A program made the translations under genes and the position numbers. Shown here piece after piece: positions 23,770 to 33,873 of a stretch of DNA of 64,000 nucleotides. The stretch is from Carallia brachiata (Eukaryota > Streptophyta > Magnoliopsida > Malpighiales > Rhizophoraceae), in assembly GCA_021464245.1 (NCBI GenBank), contig JADCRB010000053.1:1249872-1313871 (forward strand). Reading direction: 5' to 3'. The notes below the pieces were generated by a model that saw only the letters and a program-made list of their open reading frames with translations, had not been told where the DNA came from and did not search any database. Position 1 is the first letter of the stretch. Every line of letters begins with the position of its first letter.

Positions 23770-24031
23770 GAGTCAGTCAATGGTTCATGGAAGCTGTACA
23801 TGATTCACGCCATAGTTGGGGGTTCTACGTATTAAGATTTGCCTCTTTTTTTTTTATATACAAAAAATGAGCCAAACGCAAGAGATATGATTGTGCGAAT
23901 TCACCGTCATCAAGTCTGCCGGACTATCTGCATAGGTGTGCTGTTGGAGCAACGTTCATGGAGGGTCGCCATCTGATTATGGCTTGGAAAGCCGTATAAT
24001 AGCATGCAGATGTCATACTAGGCATTCCATT
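23770..24031 (+). pseudogene. AADC C-terminal remnant
   Basis: Translates as ESVNGSWKLYMIHAIVGG, then after a small frameshift YVLRFA. About 95 unrelated bases follow, then AVGATFMEGRHLIMAWKAV, two stops, and HADVIL. Compare [35 protein letters not shown] and HADIIL at the end of the 2966-4480 gene. Potential splice sites flank both pieces (TTTGTAG before the first, GCATAG before the second), so the source may have been an intron-containing relative or the gap may be an insertion. Confidence 0.85.
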
Positions 24032-24373
24032 GAGAGTTGGCTGAGTTTATTTTCTATGTGATGGACGATAAGTTATATCTCATGGAGAACAAAATGGAAA
24101 TATATATATATAGGGAAAAACTTAGTGGGCATACAAAATTTTCTAACTGCGTTCATACGCATTTATTTTGTACAATCACTAGTATTTTTTGTACAATCGT
24201 AATAATAAAAAGTGATATAAAAATATTACTATTTTTTTTCGTTTCTATTTTTTAAATTGTAGTTGCCCAAATAATGGTCGCGGTTGCACAAAGTTGGTGC
24301 GTGTGGAGGCAGTTGAGAAACTTGCATCTGCTCATGTAATAAAACCTATATATATATATATATATATATAGAT
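24032..24373. other. Intergenic, (AT)n tract
   Basis: No gene seen. A pure TA microsatellite lies at about 24350-24370, at the left edge of duplicated block A. Confidence 0.5.
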
Positions 24374-24595
24374 ATATAGTTGGCTCTAATTAAATTTAAG
24401 ATTAAAAGTTTATAATTATAGTTATTGATAGGTTTAATAATTTTGTAGCGAGGTTCAAATGAGAAAAAGGCTTACCGTGAATACGCGTGGACCACAGATT
24501 CTCGAATAGAGCTAACCTGCGATGATAGGGCAACAAAATAGACTTGCATTCCATAACGGGAAAATGCTTGTGCAAATTATTGGTTTTTTTAAGAC

Positions 24596-24750
24596 TCAAT
24601 GTGATAGTTCAGTAGTCAATTGGCGTGATTTCAAACTGAAAGTTTTGGATTCGAACCCCCACACCCGCACTCTCCCTAGTTGACCTATGCAGGGGACCGT
24701 TTCAGGTATAAATTGTGATACGCAGCGTTGTAAGCGGGTTTGCTTGCCTG
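24596..24750 (+). mobile_element. Possible tRNA-derived SINE
   Basis: Contains a box A-like GATAGTTCAGTAGTCAATTGG and, about 45 bases on, a box B-like GGATTCGAACCCC. The segment is absent from the matching place in block B, so it is either an insertion in A or a deletion in B. Ends and target duplication are not resolved. Confidence 0.35.
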
Positions 24751-25630
24751 GACCCTAGTGGTAGAATCACACTCAAGCCTGCTAGTATTCGGGAGGTAAG
24801 TCGGTCTCTTTAAAGTTGTTGAACGAGTTTTTAACAAATAAGAGTTACCCCAACCTCAGTTCAATGATCCAATGACTAACATACTTGGTAAGATTTTTTT
24901 TTTGCTAAAAAAAAATTATTGTCCTTTTTCATTTGAAATCATTCTAGTTTCAAAATATATTCCAGCCATATATATTGAGATTCTTCCTTCTAATTCGATT
25001 CTTAAATTAAGTGGAACAGTTTCAACCTTCATTATTTTATGCATGAATTATGATGCTACTATCTCTAAGGATTTCGTTTTATTTCAACTGGAATAATTAT
25101 CTAATGCTCAAGTGATTTCTGATCAAAAATTCCTTTTGTTTTATTTTTGTTTTTGGTTAATTAACTATAGAATTCGAAATTCAGACCTTGCAAGAGATTT
25201 CTCATCAATAACACCGGTTGACATAACTAAATAGAATGAATAAGTTAGCTCCTTTCCTCTGCACCCACGATGTATGGTTCATCTCCCAATTCAACCAAAT
25301 ACAAACCAATATTAAAAACAAATTGTAAAGTATGAATTGATTTTGAACACTGTCTATGCAAAGTAGTCGTACATTTGTAGAAAATTATCCTATGAAATGG
25401 GCAGGACAGGGGGGAAATTTTTCTCAAGGCAATAAATTTTTGCTCATGGCATCCTTTAAAAGGGCACTCAAAGCATGCATACATCGCATTTATTCAGACT
25501 TCAACAGTCCTTCAAAAAGAAAAATCAGTATCACCTATACAATTCTTGTCTTCAAAAAGCATTGAATTCAGCATTTTGATGGATCGCTAAATAAAGAATG
25601 CAAAGAAACTTTCAGGGGTCTCCTCAGCAG

Positions 25631-25929
25631 GCATACACAAAAAATTGGTCATAAACTTTTATAAATTTTAATAATTGAGTTTCAAACTTTTTTGTTTTTT
25701 CATCTCAGCCCTAAATTTTCAAAATCCATTGTAATCAAGTATTTCTATCGACAGAATTGGATCAAATTGTTTAATACTGTACTTGATTTAACCAAAATAA
25801 TTCCAATTATGTTGACAGCAGAACTTGATTACAATAGATCTTGAAAATTTATCACTGAAATGGCAAAACTAAAAAGTTTAATAGGCAATTATAAAAATTC
25901 ATATATGTTCAGGACTAACTTTACTCCCT
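25631..25929. mobile_element. Mutator-like MITE at the 3' end of RALF A
   Basis: The two ends are long imperfect inverted repeats, aligning through about 110 bases on each side (for example both carry CATTGTAATCAAG or TATTGTAATCAAG inward). Flanks CCTCAGCAG (25622-25630) and CCTCGGCAT (25930-25938) agree at 7 of 9 bases; in block B the equivalent pair agrees at 8 of 9. A 9-base duplication fits a Mutator-like element. Its right end runs into the RALF coding sequence. Confidence 0.7.
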
Positions 25930-26153
25930 CCTCGGCATCTATTTATAGCCGAGCAGCCTCTATCGTACCCTCTTACCGGTCGTGGCTTGCAAGTCTCAGG
26001 ATGCCTTCGATTGCATGGAATCCCGTTTTTACCAAGATCCGCATATCTGATATATTTTGGTCCTGCTTCTGTTGTTGTTGCTGTTGCCAATAACATGCAC
26101 AAAATTATGAGCATGCCAATAGCGAAAGTCATCAACTTTTTCAACGCAGCCAT
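25899..26153 (-). CDS. RALF-type secreted signalling peptide (copy A)
   Basis: An 84-residue precursor of the rapid alkalinization factor family, secreted peptides that act on cell-surface receptor kinases of the FERONIA class. Residues 1-30 form a signal peptide with a Leu/Ile-rich core. The mature part has YIRY (34-37), where the family has YI-S/G-Y, four cysteines at 47, 55, 67 and 73, and the typical ending YDRGCSAINRCRG. There is no dibasic RRxL processing site, as in other short RALFs. A frame extends two codons upstream, but that triplet is TTG; the ATG at 26153 is the real start. The last ten codons and the stop lie within the neighbouring MITE. Intact, single exon. Confidence 0.87.
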   Translation of the reverse strand: MAALKKLMTFAIGMLIILCMLLATATTTEAGPKYIRYADLGKNGIPCNRRHPETCKPRPVRGYDRGCSAINRCRGGSKVSPEHI

Positions 26154-26241
26154 TGTCAAAAATCAAGTGTTTTGCGAATGCAATGACTTTGGAGTTGAAC
26201 TTTTATGTTCTTTAAGATATTGTGGAGGCGAGGAAGTTGGA

Positions 26242-26248
26242 ATTTATA
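26242..26248 (-). promoter_or_regulatory. TATA box of RALF A
   Basis: TATAAAT on the minus strand, about 90 bases before the ATG. The same box stands at the equivalent place before RALF B (47406-47412). Confidence 0.6.
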
Positions 26249-26490
26249 CATGCAAATGTTGGCTAAATTTAGGCAATACATTTTATTCACTGGCCAGATA
26301 TATGGCATCTTAAAACAGGAACATAATTTTCTCTATGACCATGCAAATGTTGGCTAAATTTAGGCAATACATTTTAGGTTCCGAAATATGTGCTAGACCC
26401 ACCGAATAGTCATGCTAGGGGCTTCCATTGCATGAGGATCAGATGTATGAGACTCTTGGACTGTATTGTCTTTTTCTTTTTGTTTTTTTG
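26249..26490. repeat. 36-bp direct repeat upstream of RALF A
   Basis: The phrase ATGCAAATGTTGGCTAAATT (and the following TAGGCAATACATTTTA) occurs at about 26250-26285 and again at about 26341-26376. Block B has it once, and roughly 560 bases of other sequence lie where A has the second copy. This looks like a deletion in A repaired with locally copied filler. Confidence 0.7.
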
Positions 26491-26900
26491 CTTTTTTTTT
26501 TTGTAACAGCAAGTTTCAGCCTATTTTATTCATGGTACCTACAATGGTATGTACCCAATTTTAAACATCTGCTATCAGCCCCTGTACAAATAGACATCTC
26601 CCAAATAACCCGCCATGTACAGAAAGTCAACAAAGCTCCTCTGTATTCAAATTAAACAAAGACCAAAAATTCATTATCTAGCCGTCCACAATCCAGTGAA
26701 AGAGGCACCACCATTTACCTACTAGCACTATCACATTGCAAGTTGCAGATCTCCAGACCCTTCCTTCCACTATATCCAGGCCATTTCCTGCCAACAATCA
26801 GCAGCAGAACAGCGGAATGAACAAAAAACTCATACCATCAACCCTGTACCAAGAATCCCAAAAAAATATAGACAATTCTCTATGCCCGATCAACTGAAAG
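26491..26900 (-). other. Transcript-like 3' end, unidentified
   Basis: On the minus strand the motif GAATAAAATAGG precedes an A run (26491-26502), as at a polyadenylated 3' end. The region upstream is conserved with 48700-49080 in block B but has no open frame I recognise. It could be a retroposed fragment or the 3' untranslated region of a lost gene. Confidence 0.35.
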
Positions 26901-27306
26901 ATTATATATATATATATAACCCCGCATAGATGTGATTAACCATTTTTGTTGAAAATTCATAAGATAGTTATACGATTTTCTAGGAGTCTCAAAAGGTGAA
27001 ATTAATTTTTTAAAAAATTTAATATATTATATTCAAAATATTATTCTAACGAAATCAAATATAATATAAATTTTTTGATAAATAAAAATTGAGGACCAAA
27101 AAATAATTTTAAAAAATAAATAACAATGAAAAAAATTGAAAGGAAAGGTCAAAATTCTTCGTCCGCTATCTACTCATCTTCCTATTTATAAGCCACAGCT
27201 TACTTCGAGTTGCCTCTAAGCAATACCACAAGATTTGGGAAAACAAAAAAAAGGAAAAAAAAATCATGGGATCAAAAGCAGAGACCATGGCTACATCGGA
27301 TTATAT

Positions 27307-27475
27307 TGTTAGAAATAATAAAGAAAAATAAAATGAATATAGATGCCATAGAAATAAAACAAAGGACATGTATAATCTGAAGTGTGTAAACGTACTGTTC
27401 TTAATGATAGATTTGCGCTCCCGTATACAAACTAGCCACAGTGCAACAAGTATAACGGCAACTATCCTCCTTTGT
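27307..27475 (-). repeat. copia 3' LTR, shortened
   Basis: Aligns with the start of 32041-32808 (both begin TGTTAGAAATAATAAAG and share CACAGTGCAACA), at roughly 80-85 percent by eye. Beyond about 27475 the two diverge, so this LTR is truncated or rearranged. Confidence 0.75.
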
Positions 27476-28002
27476 TGGGTCTTGGTGAGAACATAACACA
27501 TTATTTCTGGTACTTTTTGAGTTATTAACCACAGACCTAAGATGTAACAGCTTTGCTATTTAGAAGTGTGGTAAAACAAAACATTTCTATAAACCAGAAT
27601 TTCTTAACGAGTATCAGTGAGCTTGTCTCTATGTTACACTCTAAGAGTTTGTGCTGTTTAACGCGGTTGGGCGTTGTAAGGCTATGTGCATGCCTGGTTT
27701 AATTTAGTGAGAGCTCTGGAGATCTTACTTAGGATCTCATAGGAGTAAGCCCACTCCACTCTTATATAGTTGAATATATCAAATATGCATTCTAGTCAGC
27801 ACACCACCCATAAGGGCTATAGAATTCAGTAAGAGTGAACTCAACCTCATTCACTAGAATCATTACATTATCCACACCATATGAAGGGATTTATTAACTT
27901 GATAGTGCACACGCAGTCAATAATAACTTATTATTACCTACATGAACATATTTCAAGGAATCTTCTATCACATAGGTTAGGTTCTAATCACTTTTGACTA
28001 TT

Positions 28003-28690
28003 CTATATAGGCATAAGTCTCATTTCCCTAGATGTTTCTTTCGTTAGCTTTTTGCCTAGTGGCTTGATCAGAGGATCAGTCAAGTTCAACTCTAACCTCT
28101 CAAAATCAAGTGATATCATTTTATTATTTAACAACTGTTTTACCAATTTATGTCGTAAACGAATATGTCTATTCTTTCTATTATGACTTGCTCTTTGCAT
28201 GAGCAATAATGGCTTAATTGTTACAATGCATCGACACTGATGGTGTCGATTTTACCCATAAGGGAAAATCCATCAAAAAACTTCATAGTCAATCTGTCTC
28301 CACACTAACTATCTTTAAGGTTATAAACTCAGATTCTATAGTGGACCGAGCAATGATTGTTTGCTTGAAAGACTTCCTAGTCACTATTCTACCTCCAAGG
28401 TGAATACATAGCTACTTGTAGATTTTATCTCATCTGAATCAGAGATCTAGTTAGCATCATTGTATCCTTCCAATACAACAGTAAACCCACTATAGAAAGT
28501 ATCATAATTCATAGTGCCTCTTAAATATTTCAGAATCCTTGTCAAGACATTCCAATGATCATGGCTTGGATTGTGAGTATATCTACTCAATTTACACACA
28601 GCATAAGCAATATCAAGACGAGTAAAATTTATTAGATGCATCAAACTACTAATAATCATGCATATAAAGATTGAGATATACACTTGTCAT
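28003..28690 (-). pseudogene. copia RNase H domain, broken
   Basis: Minus-strand pieces read LINFTRLDIAYAVCKLSRYT and RILKYLRGTMNY, then SHNRKNRHIRLRHKLVKQLL and LTDPLIKPLGKKL, the usual C-terminal end of copia polyproteins. The two parts lie in different frames with stops between them. Confidence 0.8.
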
Positions 28691-29400
28691 TATTCTTCAA
28701 TAAATTCACATTTGCATTAAAAGAAGTTAAGAATGGTTTAACATCATAATATCTATTTTTCTTGAGAATTTTCTCTACATAATGCTCTTGTGATAGAAAT
28801 ATGCCTTATGAGTTTCATTAATCTTCACTCCTAAAATGACATTTGCTTCTTCTAAATCTTTCATGACAAAATATGATGAAAGCAAGGATTTTGTTCTGAC
28901 TATCAGTCCTATATCAGAACTAAATATGAGCATGTCATCAACATATAAGCATATAATAACACGAGTATCATTCTCAATTTTTGTGTAAACACATTTGTCA
29001 ACTCCAACAATCGAAAAACAGTTACAGACCAGAACACTATTGAACTTCTCATCCCATTATTTAGGTGTTTGTTTCAACCCATACAAAGATTTAACAAGCT
29101 TACACATCTTCTTCTCTTGGCTAGGTAAAACACAACCTTTAGGTTGTATTATATAGATCTCCTTATCAAGATCACCATACAGAAAAGCAGTTTTAACATC
29201 CATTTAATGAACAATGAGATTATAAGCAGATGCTAATACAATTAATACTCTAATGGATATTATTCTCACAACAAGAGCAAAAGTATCAAAATAATCTATA
29301 TTTTTCTTTTGTGTATACCATTTGACTACAAGTCTAGCCTTAAATTTGTCAATGGATCCATTTGGTCTATATATATATATTTTTTTTTGAAGATCCACTT
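28691..29400 (-). pseudogene. copia reverse transcriptase, broken
   Basis: Starts with YRPNGSIDKFKARLVVKWYT and continues DYFDTFALVVRIISIRVLI, which corresponds to the DTFAPV motif region with A-P-V changed to A-L-V. Stops and frameshifts interrupt the remainder, so no active polymerase can be made. Confidence 0.8.
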
Positions 29401-29699
29401 GGAGCCTATAAGCTTGGCACCTACCGGTAAATCTGTTAGTTTCTATGTTCTATTTTGATTTAAAGAATCTATTTCACTTTGTATAGCTTCTACCCGCAGA
29501 CCAGCATCACTAGTTCTATAACGTCATAGTAAGTTAGGGATCATTATTTACCACAAAAGTATAAAAGTCATCTCCAAGCGTTTTCTCTTTTCTTTGTCTC
29601 TTATTCCTTCTTATCTGGGGTTCAAATGGTTTATTATTGAACTCTTTCTCCAACTCAACTTTAGGGACAAAAGATTGTGCTAGCTAGTTTCTCATAGGA

Positions 29700-30620
29700 A
29701 ATATATGCTAAAAAAACTCTACTTTCTTGGTCTCAGTGATAATGTTAGTATCAAGAACATCACTCTTAATAATAAGAAAATGATGCACAATACTATATTC
29801 AGTATAACTAATGAACATGCAATCTAAGGTCATAAAACTTATTTTTCTCTTCTTTAGTTCAGGCAATAGTACCTTTGCAAGACACCCTCGCACTTTCAAA
29901 TAATCTAAGCTAAGAGAATATCCCTTCCAAAGTTCATACGAGACTTTTCTAGTTTTTTTATATGAAATTCTATTTGGTAAATGACATGTAGTAAGAATTG
30001 CCTATCCTTATAAATTCTTTAGAGCCCTTGAACTAACTAATATGGCATTCATTATTTTTTTTTAAGGTTCTGATTTTTCTTTATGCTACCCCATTTGATT
30101 CTTGTGAATAAGGAGGTGTGAACTCATAAATAATGCCCTCTTTTCACAATAATCTGACAACACCTATGAACTTTACTCTCTTCATTTATCTAATATAGGT
30201 CTCTTGATTTTCCTGCCCAACAGGTTTTCTACCTTACTCTTATACTTGATAAATATATCACACACCTCATCCTTATCTCTAAATAAGAAGACTCCAGTAA
30301 ATCTGGAGTATTCATCTATAAAGGTCATATAGAAGCGTTTGCCACTCCTGGTCATAGTACTCTTCAAATCTCCTAGATTTGTATCTATCAAAACCAGCAA
30401 TTCAATCTCTCTTTGAATTGACTTGTAACTCTTTTTGGCTAATTTGGCTTCAACACATACCTCACACTTCTTTGCATCCCCATGCAAATTTGTAATCAAA
30501 ACAAGCTGTCTCATCTTTTTAATATAAGGATCACTAACATCTACAAATCTAGCATGGTACAAGTCATAAGAATCAATAATATAAGCAAAAGAAGTAGATG
30601 CATTTTTATTATTAATGATA
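29700..30620 (-). pseudogene. copia integrase, broken
   Basis: Minus-strand frames give the GAG-pre-integrase part (YHARFVDVSDPYIKKMRQL, KKCEVCVEAKLAKKSYKS), then the core (FYMTFIDEYSRFTGVFLF) and, after breaks, the C-terminal region (KVRGCLAKVLLPELKKRKIS). The catalytic core is only partly readable. Confidence 0.8.
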
Positions 30621-30639
30621 TTGAGTATATTTAGAATGA

Positions 30640-31040
30640 AAAGTCCTTAGTTGTAGTTGTCCTTTCCCACAAATATATCATTTTTAGTCATGACCACTTT
30701 GTTAGACTCAAAAGAGGCCTTCACTCCAACTTTTCCAATCAGGGACATAGAAACGAGATTGATGCAAATCTTAAGAACGTGTAGCACATCTTTCAAAGAC
30801 ATAACCTTTTCAAAAGTGAGTTTTATAAGGACTTTGCCCTTTCCTAGAACAAGTGCTATTCTCAAATTTCCCATAAAGACATTTTTTTTCTCTATCCTCT
30901 ACTAGTGTGTAGTGGGAAAACACATTTCTATCTTCGCATATGTGCCTTATGGCACCAAAATCTATTGTCCAATATTTCAAATTGGTAGCAACGTTAGCTT
31001 GGGAAATGATAGCTACAATAAACTTTGCTTCAACCAAATT
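30640..31040 (-). pseudogene. copia protease region
   Basis: YWTIDFGAIRHICEDRNVF corresponds to the aspartic protease site, normally D-S-G-A; here it is D-F-G-A, so the active-site serine is lost. Downstream LKDVLHVLKICINLVSMS is the typical linker to integrase. Confidence 0.75.
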
Positions 31041-32012
31041 GGCATTTATCTTAGCAGGTACTTCATTTCCCTTCTGAGTCTACACTTCGGGGCATGATGC
31101 CCTAATTTCTTATGCATATAGCAGATGCCTTTTTTCTTAAAGGTTAGATTGCCAGTCTTGGGCTTATCATACCTTTGGGACTTATTGTCATACCTCTTCC
31201 TACCATGATTATAATGATGACCATGGTAGTTCTTATCTCCCTTTACCTCTCTTGTGTTCAACTACATTTGCCTTTGAGGACATCTCCTTTGTTTTTGCTT
31301 CCCTCATTCGTGTTCTGTTTTTGTCTGCTATCAAGATTTGAATGATTACATTCTCTAATAACATTTGCTTTCTCTTGTGTTTGAATTGCTGCTTGTTGTC
31401 ATTCAAGTACTGCATAAGCTTTTCAATGAGACAACCTACAACATACTCATCTAGCAGCTTGATATTTTCATTCTTCAAATTGTCCAGTAGCTTGTAATAT
31501 TGATTGATTTGATCATGTATATTCCTTTCATCAGTCATCTGAAAATGTAGATAGTTAGCAACAACAAATTTTTTAGTACTGACATCTTCAACCATATACT
31601 TTGTGTTCATTCTCTCCCATATTTCTCCAGCCTCTTTTGAAGAGCAATAAACATTAGAAAGATCATTAAAGAGTGTACTGATAATGAAATGATGACAAAC
31701 TTTATTCACTTGTTCCCATGCAGGTAAGGTCTTATCGTAATTTTTCATAATCAGGTTTAGCCTTAGGATTAGTAAGAGCAAAATCAATTCCTCTGACATA
31801 TGGAGCTGAATAAACATGTTCTTGCCAACATTTGAAGTGTAACCAATAAAAGTTTCAATTTTGGATATGTTTAGCAAGAACTTTGAGACAAGTGGAGCTA
31901 GCTGAGTCTTAGAAGGAATAGATACAGACTAATTAGTAATAATAACAAATTGATTGACAATAGTAGCAGATTGATTGACAGTAGTGGTAGATTGATTAGC
32001 ATGTGCATCCAT
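31041..32012 (-). pseudogene. copia gag
   Basis: The ATG at 32012 follows the 5' LTR by 28 bases. A stop interrupts the frame after about 27 codons, then a 214-codon open stretch (31877-31233) carries gag sequence (AGEIWERMNTKYM, FVVANYLHFQMTDERNIHDQ). The nucleocapsid zinc knuckle reads CYMHKKLGHHAPKC, where the second cysteine of CxxC is replaced by His. Confidence 0.8.
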
Positions 32013-32040
32013 AACTGAAGAATAAATCTATCCTTAATAT

Positions 32041-32808
32041 TGTTAGAAATAATAAAGAAAAATAAAACGAATATGAAAGCAATAGAAATAAAACAAAGGA
32101 TATATCTGATCTGAAGCGTAAAAACGCATTATCCTTAAAGATAGATTTGCACGCTCGTATATAAAATAGTCACAGTGCAACAGGTATAACGGTGACAATC
32201 CTTATAGGATATAATAGATCCTCTCACTGGTGTGTACTTCACAAGTGAGGAAATAGAAACAACACAAACTTGCAAACCCCAACAAATTTCAGAATGTAGG
32301 TAAGGAGAAGAAGAGTATGATTAGTGTTGTGTCTTTTGGAGAAGCTAATAGGTCCTTTTATACTGGTCCAGGTATAATCTTACATAAATATAAATAATAA
32401 GGATTGAGGTTGGGTTTAATGGTTGCAACGGCTATTTCTAATAGTCTGTAACGGTTGTAACGACAATCTTCAACAATCAAAAATCGATGGTAAAAAACGG
32501 CTAGTTTGATCGTGGATTATAAAAGGTCTCAAAAAGCTTGGGCTCAAGGGTGGACCAGCTAAGGCTAGACCACCACATAGGGTCGTCTAGGCCTACTCAT
32601 ATCGAGCCTGGGTCTGGATTGTGTAAGTCCTCTTATAAGTTTTTTATTTATGAAGTATAAGGAAAATGTTGGTTTATAAACAAGTAAAACTTAACTTCTT
32701 TTTTCCATGTAAGATTTTAGTGTCTTAATATATACTCTTGTTAACTAATATTTGGTTTCTCTTTTCTATATGGGATAAGCCTTTTAAAATACATTTTATA
32801 TTTCAACA
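32041..32808 (-). repeat. copia 5' LTR
   Basis: Complete LTR of 768 bases with TG...CA-type ends. On the minus strand it contains a promoter-like AGTATAAAAGGACC near 32355-32370. No clear tRNA primer-binding site follows it; the expected TGGTATCAGAGC-type sequence is not readable. Confidence 0.75.
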
Positions 32809-32813
32809 CATAT

Positions 32814-33865
32814 CTCGTCATAAGACTTTTGGAGCAAGACTATACTGTTCTAGCCACCATGCAGAGCAGGAGGGCGTAAGAGGCAGGAGAGGACGAGGAG
32901 AGGTGCGAGGGGGAGAGAGAGAGAGAGAGAGAGAGAGCTTTTTTTTAGACATTTTTATTTTTTTTTATAGTTAACTTTATTTTTATTTTTATTAATTTTT
33001 ATTAAATTATACGTAACATATCTTTTGGTCAATTTTTACATGTAAGCATGTCACATGTACAAGTTAATGGAATCTATTAGTATCATTTGACATTGTTCTA
33101 GATTTGTGACGAATTTTACGGAGACCAGCTATTACATATTTCAAAGGTCGTACTAAATTTGTTAAAAGTTATAAATTTCAAGATTTATTTATTTATTAAC
33201 CCTAGAATAGTGCAACTAAAAACCCTGGCATTTGTGAGTCCTCCTTTCAGTAGCGGAATTCAAAAAATGTTCAGGGCTTATAGGAAAAGGTTAATCCTTT
33301 GTTGATTATATTTATGATTGCCATTTCATGTATATATGATGATTTTACTTATACTACCTTTTTTTGGGGGGCGGGGGGGGTTGAGGTGATGTAATATATT
33401 ATCTACAACAAATCCAATCTGAAAAAATTAAGTAATTTCTGGAATTTTAGCAACCAAATCCTAATCAAACTAAATTATTGCTTCGAGCATATAGAGTAAG
33501 GATCAATTCTTAATTTAACTAATTTCAAGGTATTATAAGCCCGATAGTGAAAATAAGTTGTTGATTTTGTAGCGATTAAGGATCAACCTTGGACTTAAAA
33601 GTTAGAGTTCAGTTAACTTTACTACTAGACCTTGTAGTTAGTTGCAAAGCAACATTCCTTTTTTTTTTTTTTGTGATAAAAGAGTGAAATTTGGCATTAT
33701 ATAGTAATTAACATCATGAAACTATCATATGGAGGGGGGAGAGAAATTCCAGGATGAAAATGAGGCTTTTTTCTAGCTCTGGCAAGATAGCTAAACCAAT
33801 AGAGCACAAGAATAGAAGGATTGTTGTTTGTCGATAGGCCGGCCAAAAGCATGTAGAGACACTAA
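32814..33865. other. AT-rich DNA unique to block A
   Basis: No gene seen and no counterpart in block B. It includes a GA microsatellite (32909-32938) and a G-rich run (33366-33380). An additional unrecognised insertion may lie here. Confidence 0.45.
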
Positions 33866-33873
33866 CTAACAGT

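Larger units (their letters stand above)
27307..32808 (-). mobile_element. Ty1/copia retrotransposon, degenerate
   Basis: A 5.5-kb insertion transcribed from the minus strand. The ends are TGTTAG and CAACA, with flanking TATAT (27302-27306) and CATAT (32809-32813) as a 5-base target duplication differing at one base. Gene order on the minus strand is gag, protease, integrase, reverse transcriptase, RNase H, the Ty1/copia order. All frames carry stops. The 5' LTR is about 768 bases; the 3' LTR retains only about 170 recognisable bases. Block B lacks it: the sequence ACCATGGCTTCATCGGA there continues without interruption (49440). Confidence 0.9.

Noticed and set aside
26154..26159. Upstream two-codon extension of RALF A (and of RALF B at 47318-47323)
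   Set aside because: The first triplet is TTG, not ATG. The next codons lead into ATG GCT GCG, which is the sensible start.
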